NCBI GenBank assembly: GCA_949752745.1
Contig: OX457032.1
Coordinates: 11,543,543-11,607,542, forward strand
Source: Protula sp. h YS-2021
Lineage: Eukaryota; Annelida; Polychaeta; Sabellida; Serpulidae
Reading direction: 5' to 3'
Length of the DNA: 64,000 nucleotides
Shown in pieces: positions 1-13,434 of this stretch. A program made the translations under genes and the position numbers. The stretch's first letter is position 1, and each line of letters begins with the position of its first letter. A model generated the notes under the pieces. The model worked only from the letters and a program-made list of their open reading frames with translations. It had not been told where the DNA came from and ran no database searches.

Positions 1-175
1 CTCCATATGTTTGCTGATGAAGTTAGATTTTGCTGTTGCCACACAAAATTTGCATTCCTAATACTGTTGAGCATGATATCATTATGCTCTGTTATTTGTT
101 TTAAACTAGAAATACTCTGGTACAGTTTCACAACATAAATATTATAATACTTCTTGAAAAAGAATACCGTCAAAC

Positions 176-682
176 CTGAGCCAGCTATGACAATGGAAGT
201 ATCAAAATAGACCTCTTCTGCTCGGTAGTGTACAGTGCGGGAGTGTTTCCCCGACCGCTTTGTTTTTGTCCAGTGCACTTTCCCCTTACCTTGACACCAA
301 AGCCTTATATCTAAAAGAAATTACAACGACACATGTTTCTTTGAGATCGATCTTTTGTTGAGCAAACATGGTTTAGGAAGCACTTAGATGCAGTTGTCTG
401 GTATTTAATTTGAAGAATGATTTTAGTGGATTTTATACAATTAGATTTTTAAATAATTTTGTTTTAAAATTATAACTTGTAGTAGAATAGTTCATATTAT
501 CATGTTAAGGTTTATGCATATGTAAATAAACCGTACAAAACTTTCTTTTTCCCGTATTACTTACTTCTCATTTTCATTGGCTCTGAGAGCTGAACAAACA
601 CTTGACCACGTACTGTGTCCCCAGCCTTGTAAACTGAACTCGGGTGATCATAGATAATTGCAAAATGTTGCAGCTTTCCCAT
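176..682 (-). CDS. Arrestin-domain-containing (ARRDC/alpha-arrestin) protein, first two coding exons, gene continues off the left edge
   Basis: Two spliced exons on the minus strand encode the start of an arrestin N-domain. Exon 1 runs 682 to 565: it starts at ATG (682) with MGKLQHFAIIYDHPSSVY, continues through a GDTVRGQV strand, and ends in a GTAAGT donor (564-559). A 254-bp intron ends in TTTTAG. Exon 2 runs 310 to about 176, with LWCQGKGKVHWTK and YRAEEVYFD, and ends near a weaker GT donor at 175-174. The phase is consistent: one base from exon 1 plus two from exon 2. The order 'YxxGDTVxGxV ... GxxxVxWT ... YxxxExYF' is the usual beginning of ARRDC proteins, which are adaptors that recruit NEDD4-type ubiquitin ligases to membrane cargo. 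The C-domain and PPxY motifs would lie outside the window. The exon 2 end is the least certain point. Individual ARRDC subtypes cannot be separated from this piece. Confidence 0.75.
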
Positions 683-1635
683 TTCTTAAGCCTTTCTTCC
701 TATACCTACAAAATATAACCTAAGATATGCCTGATGTAGCTAAAACTATCACAAGCTGTGTATTGTACACGTTGCTTATGATTTTATGGCAAAATTCTGA
801 CACTTAATTTTATTACAATGAACCAGAAATACACGATACTTCAACAATTGACTATGAGATCATTTTGCCCTTTTAACGCGTTTAGAGCTTTTAAAATCCA
901 GGTTAATACTGACTAAGGCTCATAATGATAAAGTATATTTATAATATTGAGACAGCTGCTGCCATGATGACTTTATTATCTGCGCAAAAAATATACTATC
1001 AGCGTCTGTAAATATGCAATGTTTACTAAGTAAATAAATCTATTATGCCGTTCTACCTTTATCTTTCATTGACTAAACAGTAGCAGAAAACACTGAATTA
1101 CCAACGGCTATTATCCAGAAATTGTGGCCAATGTGTCACGCTCTTCGTTTTACCGGTATATGCTCTTCATTAAGAGGAACCGATAGACATTATGGCTATT
1201 TTTATCTTTGCCTTAACTGTGCTGTGCGAAAGACATAAGCTATGACGTAATTAATCCTAGAGAAACTGTTATAGTTCGAATTATATAAAATAAAAGTGAA
1301 CACAAAATAACAGAAATTTAGCATCATTCAACATTACACCACGATTACATACCAAGGTTAAAAGCATATTGATTTTTGGATGTCACGTTATGACAAAACT
1401 TGGACAACAGTTTTTGTTCATTACATCCCCCTAAAATATTCAGGCGTAAAATCTGATAACTGTTTGCGTCACTTTTCATGAACCACCGTCTTTTCTGATG
1501 AGCAAAGGATGCTGGCGGTTTCATTTATTTACTTAATACAGTGAAAACTTTGCTGCTGCAGCGGTTGCCATACATTTTGTGATTTGTTGCTATGACTTTC
1601 TGCAGCCAAATCAACTAACGATTTTGCTTTATGTT
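683..1635. other. Non-coding stretch upstream of the ARRDC-like gene
   Basis: AT-rich sequence with no convincing exon on either strand. It would contain the promoter and any untranslated leader of the arrestin-like gene to its left, but I see no clear TATA box or initiator that can be tied to that gene. Confidence 0.4.
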
Positions 1636-1639
1636 TCGG

Positions 1640-1965
1640 CAGCTACTCACATGTTTACCATACGTTTGCAGCTACACGCACGCATGCCATAATTTTGCAG
1701 CTACACACATGCTTTCCATACTTGCGCAGCTACACGCATACCTACTGTACTTTTGCAGCTACACAATGCTTATCATAGTTTTGCAATTACACATAAGCTG
1801 GTTATACTTTTTGTAGCTACGCATACCTTAATCATATTTTTACGACTATAAACTTATCAAAACTTTGCATCTACACATATGCTTATCATGCTTTCTCAGC
1901 TACACAGATGTTTATCATACTTTCTCAGCTACACAGATGCTTATCATACTTTTGCATCTACAGAA
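1640..1965 (+). repeat. Minisatellite, about 29-30 bp unit, copy A
   Basis: About ten degenerate units built from an 'agctacacacatgctt' half followed by 'atcatacttttgc'. The unit length varies slightly and some units are shortened. It forms the left edge of duplication copy A. The short open frames over it (rich in Ser, Tyr, His, Cys) are a by-product of the repeat. Confidence 0.85.
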
Positions 1966-3924
1966 ATACCGGTATTCTTCTACAGCTAAAGACATGATTA
2001 TTTTACTTCAACAGTGCCAGACATTGCAAGGAATACTTCCTCCATAACTTGCAGTATAGTTTCTTTTTTATATCAAATCCGATTTCCAAAACACAATTTG
2101 TCCACTATGATCTCGGTCTCAATGGACTAAGTTTTTTATTTGTAGTGTTATAAGCTGGTTGTTGATGTCTATCGCTGTTATTTTCTTTTACTTAGACTTA
2201 TTTTACTTCTAAGAAAGAACACTCAAAGCCCTCATGAGGTCTAAAACACCATCTATTCACTCTGTTTCCAGACTATTTAAAGTCTAACAACAGGAGTGCT
2301 TTGGAACCCATGTTCTTTTATTTGTGTTTTATTTCAATGGAACATTCATGTAATCTTATAGGTGATTGCTTTTGGTCAGATGTGCCATCATTTATGTCTG
2401 GGAACCTTTCTGGGGATTGTATGAGCTTGCTTAATTACAGAACTGCCATTAAGTGCGTTAGAGGAAATCACGACAGGGACACTTCTCAAGGACTTGTTAC
2501 ACACGCTTGGAGGTTGCAGCAAAGGAAATCAGTTTTGCGCACTTTTTTCTGAGCTGCCCATATATCTCCACCAGATATTCTAGAATGTTGAATCAGGAAA
2601 TTACTAAGATGTTTTGTTTTTGTATTTATTTTCTTTGAAGCATTTTTCTGCATTTAGTAATATATTGACTGATGGTTTTGATTCTAATTCGGTTTTACTA
2701 ATACAGCATTAATAATAGAATTAAAGGCATTCATATATATGTAAATGTCAAAAGGACTTGAGATGAATAACATTAAAAAGGAGCTAAAAGTCAAAGCTGA
2801 TGTTTTTATAACAGCCAATGACTTAATTTGGTAATTGCACGGCAAATTGAATCGTTTGGGTGGGAGACGAGCTGTGGTTCGTATTTGCGAAATTCTCTTC
2901 AAGCCGTGGATGTAAACATACCCAGAAGCCGATAATTATAAAAGTTTGACTGACAGTTTTTTCTTTGGTATTTTCTGTTTATATTCGTGAACATCACTCT
3001 AAGTATAAGGTTTTTATTCGAGATAAACAGGGCTAGTCGTTTTCTTATCGCCATATATTGACTGCAAACACTGTTAGTGTCAGAGATTGTCAAGTTATTA
3101 TCTCTAGAATATTGTCAGAGACCGCGACGTTATTATTCCCAGATTAATGTGAATGCTCCGACATTTTCATTTACTTGGTAAACCATACCTGAAATTACGG
3201 GGATAACAATAACTGAGCAAACCTATAATTCACATAACAAAGAATACAGTATCAAAATGTTGATATTTTTTATAGAACAAACATTTGACACCGGATAAAG
3301 AGAGATGCAAAGGCCGCTCAGGACCAATTTTAATATTTAGATTGTTTATTGATCGAAGTATTTAAGTTCAAGTACAGATTTTCGTTTAAAAATAGATAAT
3401 GGGAACTATGAAGTGAGCAGTGGACCTTTCAGCTTGTGCGAAATGGAAGACTAATAGTTTCCACATGCGAACTTCGCTTGCAACTGGGTATAACTTTGTA
3501 GTTTTTCTGGAAATTTCTGATCTTTTTTTCGTTTTTTCGTTTTTTCCGTTTGGATGGTTTCCAGAAAACTTCTGCTGCAGTTATTGACAGAGGGAGGTAA
3601 AATTTGGCACACATGTTGATTATGGCGAGATCTTGGTAAATTTTTTGACCTCAAAGGTCAGCGTCATATTTAATCAAAATTATATTTTTTCACAAAATTA
3701 TTTCCAGAAAACTCCTTCTAGCGTTTGAGTCAGTGGAGCTTATATTTGGCACACTTATGGAAAAGCATCAGGTCTCGGAAAAACCGCAAATACTTTTGAC
3801 CTGGTCAAAGTCAAAGTGAAGTCAAATTGTTTTTCAAAATCAGTATTAATCAACAAAGAGGCCATAAAAAGTACTCAGATCCCAGTTTCAACAAAACTGT
3901 GCTTAGCGGGAGTAGCCTACCGTA

Positions 3925-4485
3925 ACATATCTCGACCTTGAGGGTCAATGTCAAAAATCACGTGACCTCATGTACCCTTAACGATAGGTCGACTTATCTC
4001 GAAACTGTTGACTTTCTCGGTCACGGTCAAGGTCAAAAACCGGAAGTTGACTATTATCTCGAAAACTGTCAGAGAAAGAACGATTTGGAGCTCATTTTCA
4101 ACCCTCTCGGCCTAGACAACACTACATAAGAGGTACCTCGGTGACCTTGACCTTCTCGATCAAGGTCAAAAACTGGAAGTTGATTATTATCTTGAAAAGG
4201 GTTAGAAAAAGAGCTCATTTTCGACCTGTTGGCCGTAAGCAATACATAGGACACACCTCGGTTACCTTGACCTTCTCGCGATCACGATCAAAATCGGAAG
4301 TTGACTATTATCTGGAAAATGGTGAGAGATAGAACAATTCTGAGCTCATTTTCACCCGATGGGAATAAACAACGTACATAAGAGGTACATCGGTGACCTT
4401 TACTTTCTCAGTCACGGTCAAGGTCAAAAACCGGAAGTTGACTGTTATATCAGAAATGTAGCGAATTCGAGCTCATTCTTAAGCC
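3925..4485. repeat. Tandem array, about 123-139 bp unit, rich in TCAAGGTCA motifs
   Basis: The landmark 'ggaagttgactattatct' recurs at about 4041, 4171, 4294 and 4433. Each unit carries 'TGACCTTGACCTT' and/or 'GGTCAAGGTCAA', often facing each other so that a hairpin could form. This array lies inside duplication copy A and is absent from copy B, so it was gained by A or lost by B. Related but looser sequence covers 3600-3925, including TGACCTCAAAGGTCA at about 3647. Confidence 0.8.
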
Positions 4486-5762
4486 TTTATCCAAAACGAC
4501 AAAGAATTGTTACTGCGTGACTTTGCGCTTCTTGGTCCTTAATTTAGTACAAATATTTCCTTTAGTGGATTCTGCAACTTGGTCCATTACGCTATCTATC
4601 GAAATTCTATCTGATTTCTCAGTTGGGTTGTTAAGGGGTTTCACGCGAGATTACCGCTTGCACCAAATAAAGCTGAAGACCACCGCTCCGAAGCGTGGCA
4701 GCACATAACCCGTGTTAATCTGCTCTCCTAGACCCGTCTTATCGCAATACACAAGTCCATTGACCAATGGAAATTAGAGTAAACCAGTGAGAAAGTAATT
4801 CAAGAAGGGTCCAAGAAATAACCAATTTTCTCCGAAAGATGCAGTGCGTAACACAGTAATTTTAAAAATCTAAAGATTTGCCCGTTAGTATGATGCAGAG
4901 CATAACACAGTAATTTAAAAATGTAAAGATTGGCCCGTTAGTTTATGCAGAGCGTAACACTGTCAGTTAAAAATGTAAAGATTGGCCCATTAGCATCAGC
5001 GCTTTAGTAAAATCATTGCAACAGAAAGTGCTACAGGCAACATGTATATGGACAATCTGACCCTAAAATATATAGCGTCTGCCAACTTTTAAACACAAAA
5101 AACGTGTGAGAGATTTCCAATAGGCAGTTCGAGTGACATACAGTGCCAGATTCGTTTTAGCACTTGAAGTAGATTTGTATGTAGTTACATTAATCCAAAT
5201 AGATAACTAATGTATTTAAACTGGAAGAATCTATCTCACAGTAGTCGACGTGTTGAATGTGATGGGTATGTAAGTACAAAACGAACGAATGCAATTACAA
5301 CCAAACAAAGGCCAGTATATCCAGCGCTACCAAAGGTACACATTGCTAAAATCAAAACACATCCTAGCACTAAAGGGCAGTTTATTTCACTCACACTGGT
5401 GAGTTAAAATAAAACCCTTATTTACATCTCTAACACTTCAAATACAGTTCCAAATGAAATCACTAAAAGCACACATAAGATTGGAAACAACACTGTTTTG
5501 AACTTTTTATCTAATTATCTATCCAATTGTCTTTATGACGTGTTTACCAACTAATGTTTTCACACGGGTTTGATGTTTTGATGTAGTCAGTGATCGCTAA
5601 TGACGCCATAAAAAGGGATCAGCAGCGAAGCCTCATTGTTTCTATTGACTTGTCATACAACATGGTGTCTCTGATGGCACTGCAAATGAAGCTTCTTGAG
5701 GGGAATATTTTTTAAATCCTAATCAAAAACACTTCGGCGCACATTTGCACTTCATCAGAGCG

Positions 5763-5890
5763 GTGTAAGTGGTGTTTTTCGTTGCAGGAGATTCCATTTG
5801 TTACGGTGTAACTGGTGTTTTTTCGTTACAGGGGATTTCATTTGTTACTGATGTAAACAGTGATTTTTTTGTTGCAAGAGAAGACCCTTA
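5763..5890 (+). repeat. Three-copy tandem repeat, about 50 bp
   Basis: Units read 'ggtgtaagtggtgtttttcg' plus 'ttgcaggagattccatttgt' with small changes. The matching place in copy B (about 11770-11850) has fewer, shorter units, so the copy number changed after duplication. Confidence 0.7.
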
Positions 5891-6479
5891 ATGTGGCTAC
5901 TTTTGAAAATACCGCTGTTCTCAAAATGAGTAATCAAAAGCCAAATCAGTGACGTCAACGATAATTACTATTTAAAAAAATGAGCTCTTTATTTTACACG
6001 TAGCGCAACCATAATATGCTACAATGTTTGCATTTACGCAAGAACACATTTCCAGACTCACTTAGAACGACAATAACACTTCATATTATGGCAACATATT
6101 CAGATTTTGTTGCATTGCTTCTAAAATCTCTGTCGTGTCGAATCACATCATATGCAGGATAACACAATGCCAGACCACGCTCCAGCCCCATCTCCTTAAG
6201 AAAATACCAGATTGGCTCGATATTGATAGTGTACGAATCGCCTGTCTAAAACACAAGTTGTATTTCTCACCTGTAATGTTATGATTTTTTGGATAAGTAT
6301 AAATATGGATAAACACTATCACCACCAAATAACACTTCTTGGGAAATGAAAAGGAAACAATTTCTGGTGTTCTGATGGATTGAAACTAAGCTGTTTTACT
6401 GACAAGTGGGTGGCGATAATATTAGATAAAAGTGGACTATTGTCTCTAAAACGGTTAGAGCAATTTTGAGATTATGTTC

Positions 6480-6835
6480 GACTCTTTAGTTCTAAGCAAC
6501 GTTACATAAGAAGTACTCGGTGAACTTGACCGTCTGGGTCACGGTCAAGGTCAAGAACCTGAAGTTGATTATTATCTCGTAAACCGCTAGAGCGATTTTT
6601 ATCTCATTTTTTAGCCTTTGGGCCTAAACAACCTTGATCTTCTGGGTCACAATCAAGGTCAAAATTCGAAAGTTGACTATCATCTTGAATCCATTAGAGA
6701 TAGAGGGATTTGAGATTATTTTGAACCCGCTGAATGAAAGCACCATAAGAAGGAGTACTGTTTGACTTTGAGGTTTTTGGTCATAATTTAATACAGACAT
6801 TTTCTTTAAAGGTTTCTGCAAGTGGACCAATTCCG
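6480..6835. repeat. Second, shorter copy of the TCAAGGTCA-bearing repeat
   Basis: About two to three units related to the array at 3925-4485, with 'cacggtcaaggtcaagaac' near 6540 and 'caatcaaggtcaaaatt' near 6650, each followed by the 'gaagttgattattatct' landmark. The end near 6835 'gcggaatttt' matches the family's unit end near 4580. Confidence 0.7.
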
Positions 6836-7099
6836 CTATGTAGCGGAATTTTGTCTAGTTATAAATTTGATATATCGGTGCTAACTCATTCACAGAGCCT
6901 TTAGGCTATGGTAGCTTCAGCAATCCGGTCTCTAGGTGTAAATAACATAGCCCGTTATACCCATAGATAAACTAGACAATATCAGAGTCATTCTGTGAGG
7001 TGTTTACCGAGATGTTAGTGCGATAACAACCTTACTGAGAAAGATTTAGTGAAACCTCGTCAGAACACTAAATACATTCCGGACGAAATTTTTATGTGA

Positions 7100-8785
7100 G
7101 CAAAATAATTTTCAATCATTGGTAAAAATAAAGTATAAATCATAAATTTTAATGCTTCACTTCTTCTTTTTAATAACAGAAACTTCTTGCGGTGTTTTTG
7201 CTACGGGCATAAAAAGCGCAATACATTTAAAAGCCCTGAAATTCCATCACGACTCAAGTACTAGGGCAGCTTGTGTTTCTAACAAAAAATCCATCAGTCT
7301 CTCGCTTGTAAATTTGACAGTTTTATAGTGCTCCACCTCTGTACAAAAGGACAAAAGGACAACCGATATTCGCACTACTTCATCTTGATTTTGAAAATAA
7401 CCATATATTTGTTAAGCGAAGAAAGCATTATTAAATGTGTAAAGTTATTTACAGTTAATTAAGCACCTATGTAGGATTAATCTTGTTGTTAATTTAGCGA
7501 TTAACCAGGGATTAGTATTTTAGTTCATTAAGATTAAAACTGTAGTTAAGTAGCACTTTCGCATCTACGACAGGCTAAAAAAATTTCATTGACACTGGGT
7601 CTGTTAACTGAAAGACTGTCACTTTCAATTTATGAGCACTCGCTTTTAGTTTAGAAGTGAATAATTCATTGGGATGTTTCCATCTTACAACATCACAGGA
7701 ACTGTTTTTAGTAGTAACCCCAATATTGGGAATACACATTTTTTCGAAATAGAATATGGCATATGAAATCACAACATTTCAAGAGAATGGTTACATGTTG
7801 CAAAACTAATGGCGTAACACCTTTTAATCAATCAAGATTCTTTTTGTTTCAATTAGTTGGTAAATATGTCCCGCCGAGACTTTTGCACTAAAGGAGTTAG
7901 TGCGGGTATAAATAGACTCTGGTAACTACGTAAATTGCTCTACATTACTGAATGGAGTGCTATTAAGTAGCTTTGTTTAGATTCTACTGGAAAGTTTGTG
8001 AAATCTTATTGGCAAATCTTAATATACAGAATATACACACATACATACACATAAAAAAAGAAAAACGAGGTTAAAATATATGGTTTGTAGTTTTCTTTTA
8101 AAAAGTTCTTTTTAGAATATTAGGCAGCACAAGTTTTTATTTAATAATAATAGTTATCTTCAGTTGGTAAAAGATTGATGCTTCCACATACCACTGTGCG
8201 CATAAATTTAGTTTATTCATAAAACATCCGGTAGCACAAACGTTCTGTAGTTCTTTCCTAAAACGTCGTACGTCACTATTTGCGATTGTTTTGTCGTACC
8301 GATTTCTGGAAAAGCCAGTTTCTGTGTACTGAGCAGAAATTTGGAAAGATCAAGAATTTCAAGTATTTTAGGCTGCTTTATGGGATACAATTGTGCTCTT
8401 TTCTACCAAAAATCATCATAGTAAAAACAACACTGATTAGTTTTGCATTTAGCAGTTTTTCTAAAGTTTCTCTCCTATAAAAATAAGTGTGGCAATTAAC
8501 TTACTCACACAAGGAAAAGTTTTCTTCTAAGCAAGTTTTTGTCGCAACAATGCAAGTCAAGTCCTATTTTTTAACAGCACTTCATCGCTGCTCTGAAATA
8601 AATCTACTTACATTGGTGTAAGCTGGTGGTCAACCAGATGTTTGGTACATGTTGAAAATTTGTCCTGTAAATTTTTGGTACATTTCCATAAATAAAGCAA
8701 AGGAAAATTTTTTAGGAATCAACTTAATTATTTTGAGGTGGTTTTAATTTAGATTAGCATAGTTATGTGGCCGCGGAACAACGGG
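7100..8785. other. Unassigned DNA between the two duplicated blocks
   Basis: AT-rich spacer with no exon or known repeat that I can defend. Small frames at 7575-7772 (minus) and 8280-8480 (plus) have no recognisable motif and biased AT-rich codons. The block ends where the copy B minisatellite starts. Confidence 0.4.
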
Positions 8786-8794
8786 AGATTGCAC

Positions 8795-9165
8795 ACATGC
8801 TTACTATACTTTGGAGCTACACAATGCTTATTATGCTTTTGCAACTACATACAAACTTGTTATGCTTTTGTAGATACATACATCCTTATCATATTTTTGC
8901 AACTCAACATGTTTGTCATACTTATGTAGCTACACGTATGCGGCTAAACAATAATCATTATTGTTCAGCAGCTACACACATGTTTGTCAAACTTCTGCAT
9001 CTAAGCACATGCTTATCATACTTTTGCAACTACGCATAAGCTTGTTTCATTATCATATTTTTACAACTACAAACCTATCAAAATTTTGCATCTACATATA
9101 TGCTTATCATGCTTTCTCAGTTAAAGAGATGCTTATCATACTTTTACATCAACAGCTAAGGACAT
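8795..9165 (+). repeat. Minisatellite, about 29-30 bp unit, copy B
   Basis: Same unit as at 1640-1965 ('cacacatgcttatcatactt' family), about twelve degenerate units. Unit number and order differ from copy A. Confidence 0.85.
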
Positions 9166-12100
9166 GTCTATTTTACTTTACCAGTACATTGTACGGAATG
9201 CTTCCTCCATAACTTGCAGCATAGTTTCTATTTTATATCAAATCTGATTTCCAAAACACAATATGTCCACTATTGATGTCTGTCTCTATGGACTAGGTTT
9301 TTTATTTGTAGTGTTATAGGCTGAGTGTTGATGTCCTTCGCTATTATTCTCTTTTACTTACAACATTCGAACAATGTGATTCATACGATGGAGTAGATGG
9401 AAATCAATTTCAGGATATTTTACTGCTAAGTTGGACACTCAAAGCCCTCCAAAACACCACGTATTCAATCCCTTTCTAAATTATATAAAATTTTAACAAC
9501 AGGAGTGCTTTGGAACTCACATCCTTTTATCTGTGTTTTATTTCAATGGAACGTTTACGCAATCTTATAACTGATTGATTTTAGTCCGATTTGCCACCAT
9601 TTATGTCTGGGAACCTTTCCAGGGATTATATGGGCCTGGGTAATTACAGAACTGCAATAAAGTGCGTTAGATGAAATCACGACAGGGACATTTCTCAAGG
9701 ACTTGCTACACAAGCTTGCAGGTTGCAGCAGAGGAAATCAGTTTTGCGCACTTTTTTCTGAACTGCCCTATATATTTGCACCAAACATTCTAGAATGTTG
9801 AATCAGGAAATCGCTAAGATGTTTTTTTTGTAATTATTTTCTATACAGCATTTTTTACATTAAGTAATAAATTGACTGATATTTTTTGCTTTAATTCGGC
9901 TTTACTAATATAGAAACAATAATAGAATTAGAATCATTCATATATATGTAAATATGAAAAGGCCTTAAGGCAAATAATATTTTAAAGGGGCTAAAAGTCA
10001 AAACTGATATTTGATATATCAGCCAATGACTAAATTTGTTAATTGCACAGCTAAGTGAATTGTGGGTTTGGCTGGAAAACAAGCTGTTCTTCGTATCTGC
10101 CAGGATCTCTTCAAGCCGTTGATGTAAATATCCCTAGAAGCCGATAATTATAAAGGTTTGACTGACAGTTGTCGCACAAAATAAATGTACCAATCGGTTG
10201 CTCTTCTCTTTGGTATTTTCTGTTTGTATTCGTAAACATCACTCTAAGCATTGTATAAGGCGCTTTATTCGAGATAAACAGTTCATTTTTGTTGCCATAT
10301 ATGGACTGAAAAACTGCTAGTATAAGCCATTGCTAAGTTGTTATCCTTAGAATGTATCTTTGCTGAGATTACGGGGCCAACAATAACTGAGAGAACGTAT
10401 ACTTCACCTGGCAAAGAACACAGTATCAAATATTTATATTTTTATAGAACAAACATTTGATACTGGATAAAGAGAGATGTAAAAACAGCTCAGGATCAAT
10501 TTTTCATAGTTTGTTTATTAATCGAGATATGTAAGTTCAAGTACAGATGTTTGTTTGAAAAAAGATAATGGGTATGAAGTGAGCAGCGAAGCGTTTAGCT
10601 CCATACAATATTAAGTAACAAAATGTTTTTATCGTTGTAAAAGCAAATAAATATACAAATTGGCTGATATCGTAAGAAATGCTTTAATAGTACCTCTAAT
10701 ACACTGTTTCAGGGACCATCTATCAGTAGATGGCTCAGTATCTCCATTTATATGGAATGATTTAAATTTGCATGTCTGTGTTTCAGCTTATGCGGAATAG
10801 AAGACTAATAGATCACAGTTCGAATTGTTAATGGATGTCACGCGAGATTATTGTTTGCACCAAATAAAGCAGAAGACTGCCGCTCTGAAGCGTGGCAGCT
10901 AATAACCCGTGTTAATGTGCTCTCCTAGACCCGTCTTATCTCAACACACTGGTCCATTGACCATAGGAAATTAGAGTAAACCTGTGAGAAAGCAATATGA
11001 TAATGATTCATCTTGCAAGTCGCATATCACGTTTAAGGATCTAAGAAATAACCAATGTTCTGTGGAAGATGCAGAGCTTAACATTGTAAGTTAAAAATGT
11101 AAAGATTTGCCCCTAACATCAGCGCTTTAGTAAAATCATTGCAACAAAACGTCCTACAGACAATATGTATATAGATATTCTGATCCTAAAGATATCGCGT
11201 CTGCCAACTTTTAAACACAAAAACATTTTACAGATACATACATTTTAGCACTTGAAATAGATTTATATGAAATTACATTATTCCAAATAGATAACTAATG
11301 TATTTAACCCCGGGGGAGTTATCTCACAGTAGTTGACGTGTTGATTGTGATGGATAAGTAAGTACTAAACGAACGTAATGTAATTAAAACCAAATAAAAT
11401 CCAGTATATCCAGCGCTACCCAAAAGTACGCATCCAAACACTAAATGGCAGTTCCAAATCCTAAAAGCACGCAAAAGAATGTATACATTGCTTTGAACTT
11501 TTCATTCCCATGGAAAGTACTATCTAATTGTATTTATGACGTGTTTACCACTTAATTTTGTCACAAGGGTTTGATGTTTTGATGCAGTGAGCGATCGCTA
11601 ATGACGTCATAAAAAGAGATCAGAAAACAGTAACGAAGTCTCATTTCTTCTGTTGACTTACCATACAACATGGTGTCTCGCATGGCACTGCCAATGAAGC
11701 TTCTTGAGGGCAATATTTTTAAATCCTTATCAAAAATACTTCGGCGCATATTTGCGCTTCATCAGAGCTAAATTTCATTTGCTACTCTGTAAGTGGTATT
11801 TTTCTCGTTGCAGGTTTCATTTGTTACTTGTGTAAGCAACAGAAGACCTGTCTGTGGCGACTTTTTAAACAGCACCGTTTTTAAAATGAATAATTAGAAG
11901 CCAAATCAGTGACGTCAACGCTAATCATTAATTCTAAAAAATGAGCTCTTTATTTTGCGCAGCCATAATATGCTACAATGTTTGCATTTATACAAGGACA
12001 CATTGCCAACCACATTTACAACGACAATAGAACTGTATGTTAAACAAATCATAGCAGGCAAATATTCAGATTTGCTGCATTACGCCTAAAATCTCTTTAT

Positions 12101-12419
12101 AACTGTCTGTGTGTCAAATCAGACCATTTGTAGGATAACACAATGCCAGACCACGCTCCACCCCCATCTCCTTAAGAAAATTCTACATTGGCCCGATATT
12201 GTTTATAGTGTATGAATCGCCTCTCTAAAACACAGGTTGTACTTCTCGCCTGTAATGTTGGACATGACTTTTGGATATGTATAAACAAAAGCAAATGCTA
12301 TCAGCACCCAATAACACTTATAGGGAAATTATAAGGGAACAATTTCTGGTGTTTTGATGGATTGAAACTAAGCTGTTTAACTGACAAATGGGTTGTGATA
12401 ACATTGCTTTATTGAAACC

Positions 12420-13375
12420 ATAGAGTGCAAACTTCCAGGTTTTTGAAGCGAACAATTTTGTATCGAACAATTCGTATGTTGAACTGTTTATATATGTTGC
12501 CTACAATGTAAAAACTACTTTTTCTTTAAAAGAATCTGCTAAAAGGTTTTCAATACACAGTACATTTTCGGCAGCACAAGATGTTTATTTAATTTGATTT
12601 AATTAACTAGATCGGAAATTTACTGTTCTTTCTGTAGACGGTTTCTGGGTCAAAGCATCTGATATTTAGGTTGATGATGGTGCACGATTATACAGTATTA
12701 TCGCTACAGAGTCGTAGGCAAGGAAACGAAAGTGAAGTGAAACGGGCAGTGGTTTTTTTTACCTACGGTCCTCTGGCTCATCACGCAGAGCCCTCTAGCC
12801 AAGTGTGAATTTTGTCAGTGACTGGACTCCTGCCAATAGGACTCCTGTGTTTGGAGCAGTTTTGGAATCACAAATACCATCGTCAACAATACGTGCTTCT
12901 ATAAAAATTCCTTGACATCCTCTTTAATACAATAAATAAATAAATGTTTAGCGCAATAATATGAAGGTAACATCTCTGAAGTAACACAAAACTGCTGGGA
13001 CACACCGCACAGCGCCTTCCAAAACCCAGTTCTAGCTTCTATATCAAGATGACGCTCAGCTGTATCCATGACAACGGCACAGTGTTTTCACAATTGAATC
13101 TCGTTAGAGCAAAAGATGCAGTCATAGAAAACAAAACAAACAACTGCAGATGTCATTCTCGGTTCTTTTTTCTGTTCCGTCCTGTAGCACTTTTTAAATG
13201 AGAGTGACTTTTATAGGAAAACTCACATATCAAATTAGAAATGAAATATGTTTCTTCAAAGTTTTAAAACATCTAAGTTTCGATCAGAGTGTAATGACAT
13301 TAGCATTAAAAACATTAGCTGCAAATTTCAGATAATTGTATGAAAAGGGATGGCCGAAAGACTCGATAATTTTGA
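12420..13375. other. Unassigned DNA specific to copy B
   Basis: No gene recognised. A short minus-strand open stretch around 12925-12800 follows a possible TTTTATAG acceptor and looks mildly protein-like, but it ends in a stop without a family match. Confidence 0.35.
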
Positions 13376-13434
13376 ATTTCATGATTATTACATTAGTATT
13401 TTATTAGATGAGGCAATCGGAGCAAAGGTCATCC

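Larger units (their letters stand above)
1640..7095. repeat. Direct duplication, copy A (partner at 8790-14140)
   Basis: Blocks along this stretch match copy B in the same order and orientation: 2040-2170 with 9210-9330; 2300-2560 with 9510-9770; 2680-3440 with 9890-10815; 4640-6410 with 10840-12400; 6870-7090 with 13930-14140. Matches are clear but carry many substitutions and small indels, so the duplication is not recent. Copy A has extra DNA at about 3465-4640 (a repeat array, annotated separately) that copy B lacks. Copy B has its own extra DNA at about 10590-10785 and 12420-13920. No conserved reading frame runs through both copies, so I regard the block as non-coding or repeat-derived. 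Confidence 0.8.

Noticed and set aside
12795..12930. Possible minus-strand exon after a TTTTATAG acceptor
   Set aside because: Protein-like for about 33 codons, but it ends in a stop and has no partner exon or family match.
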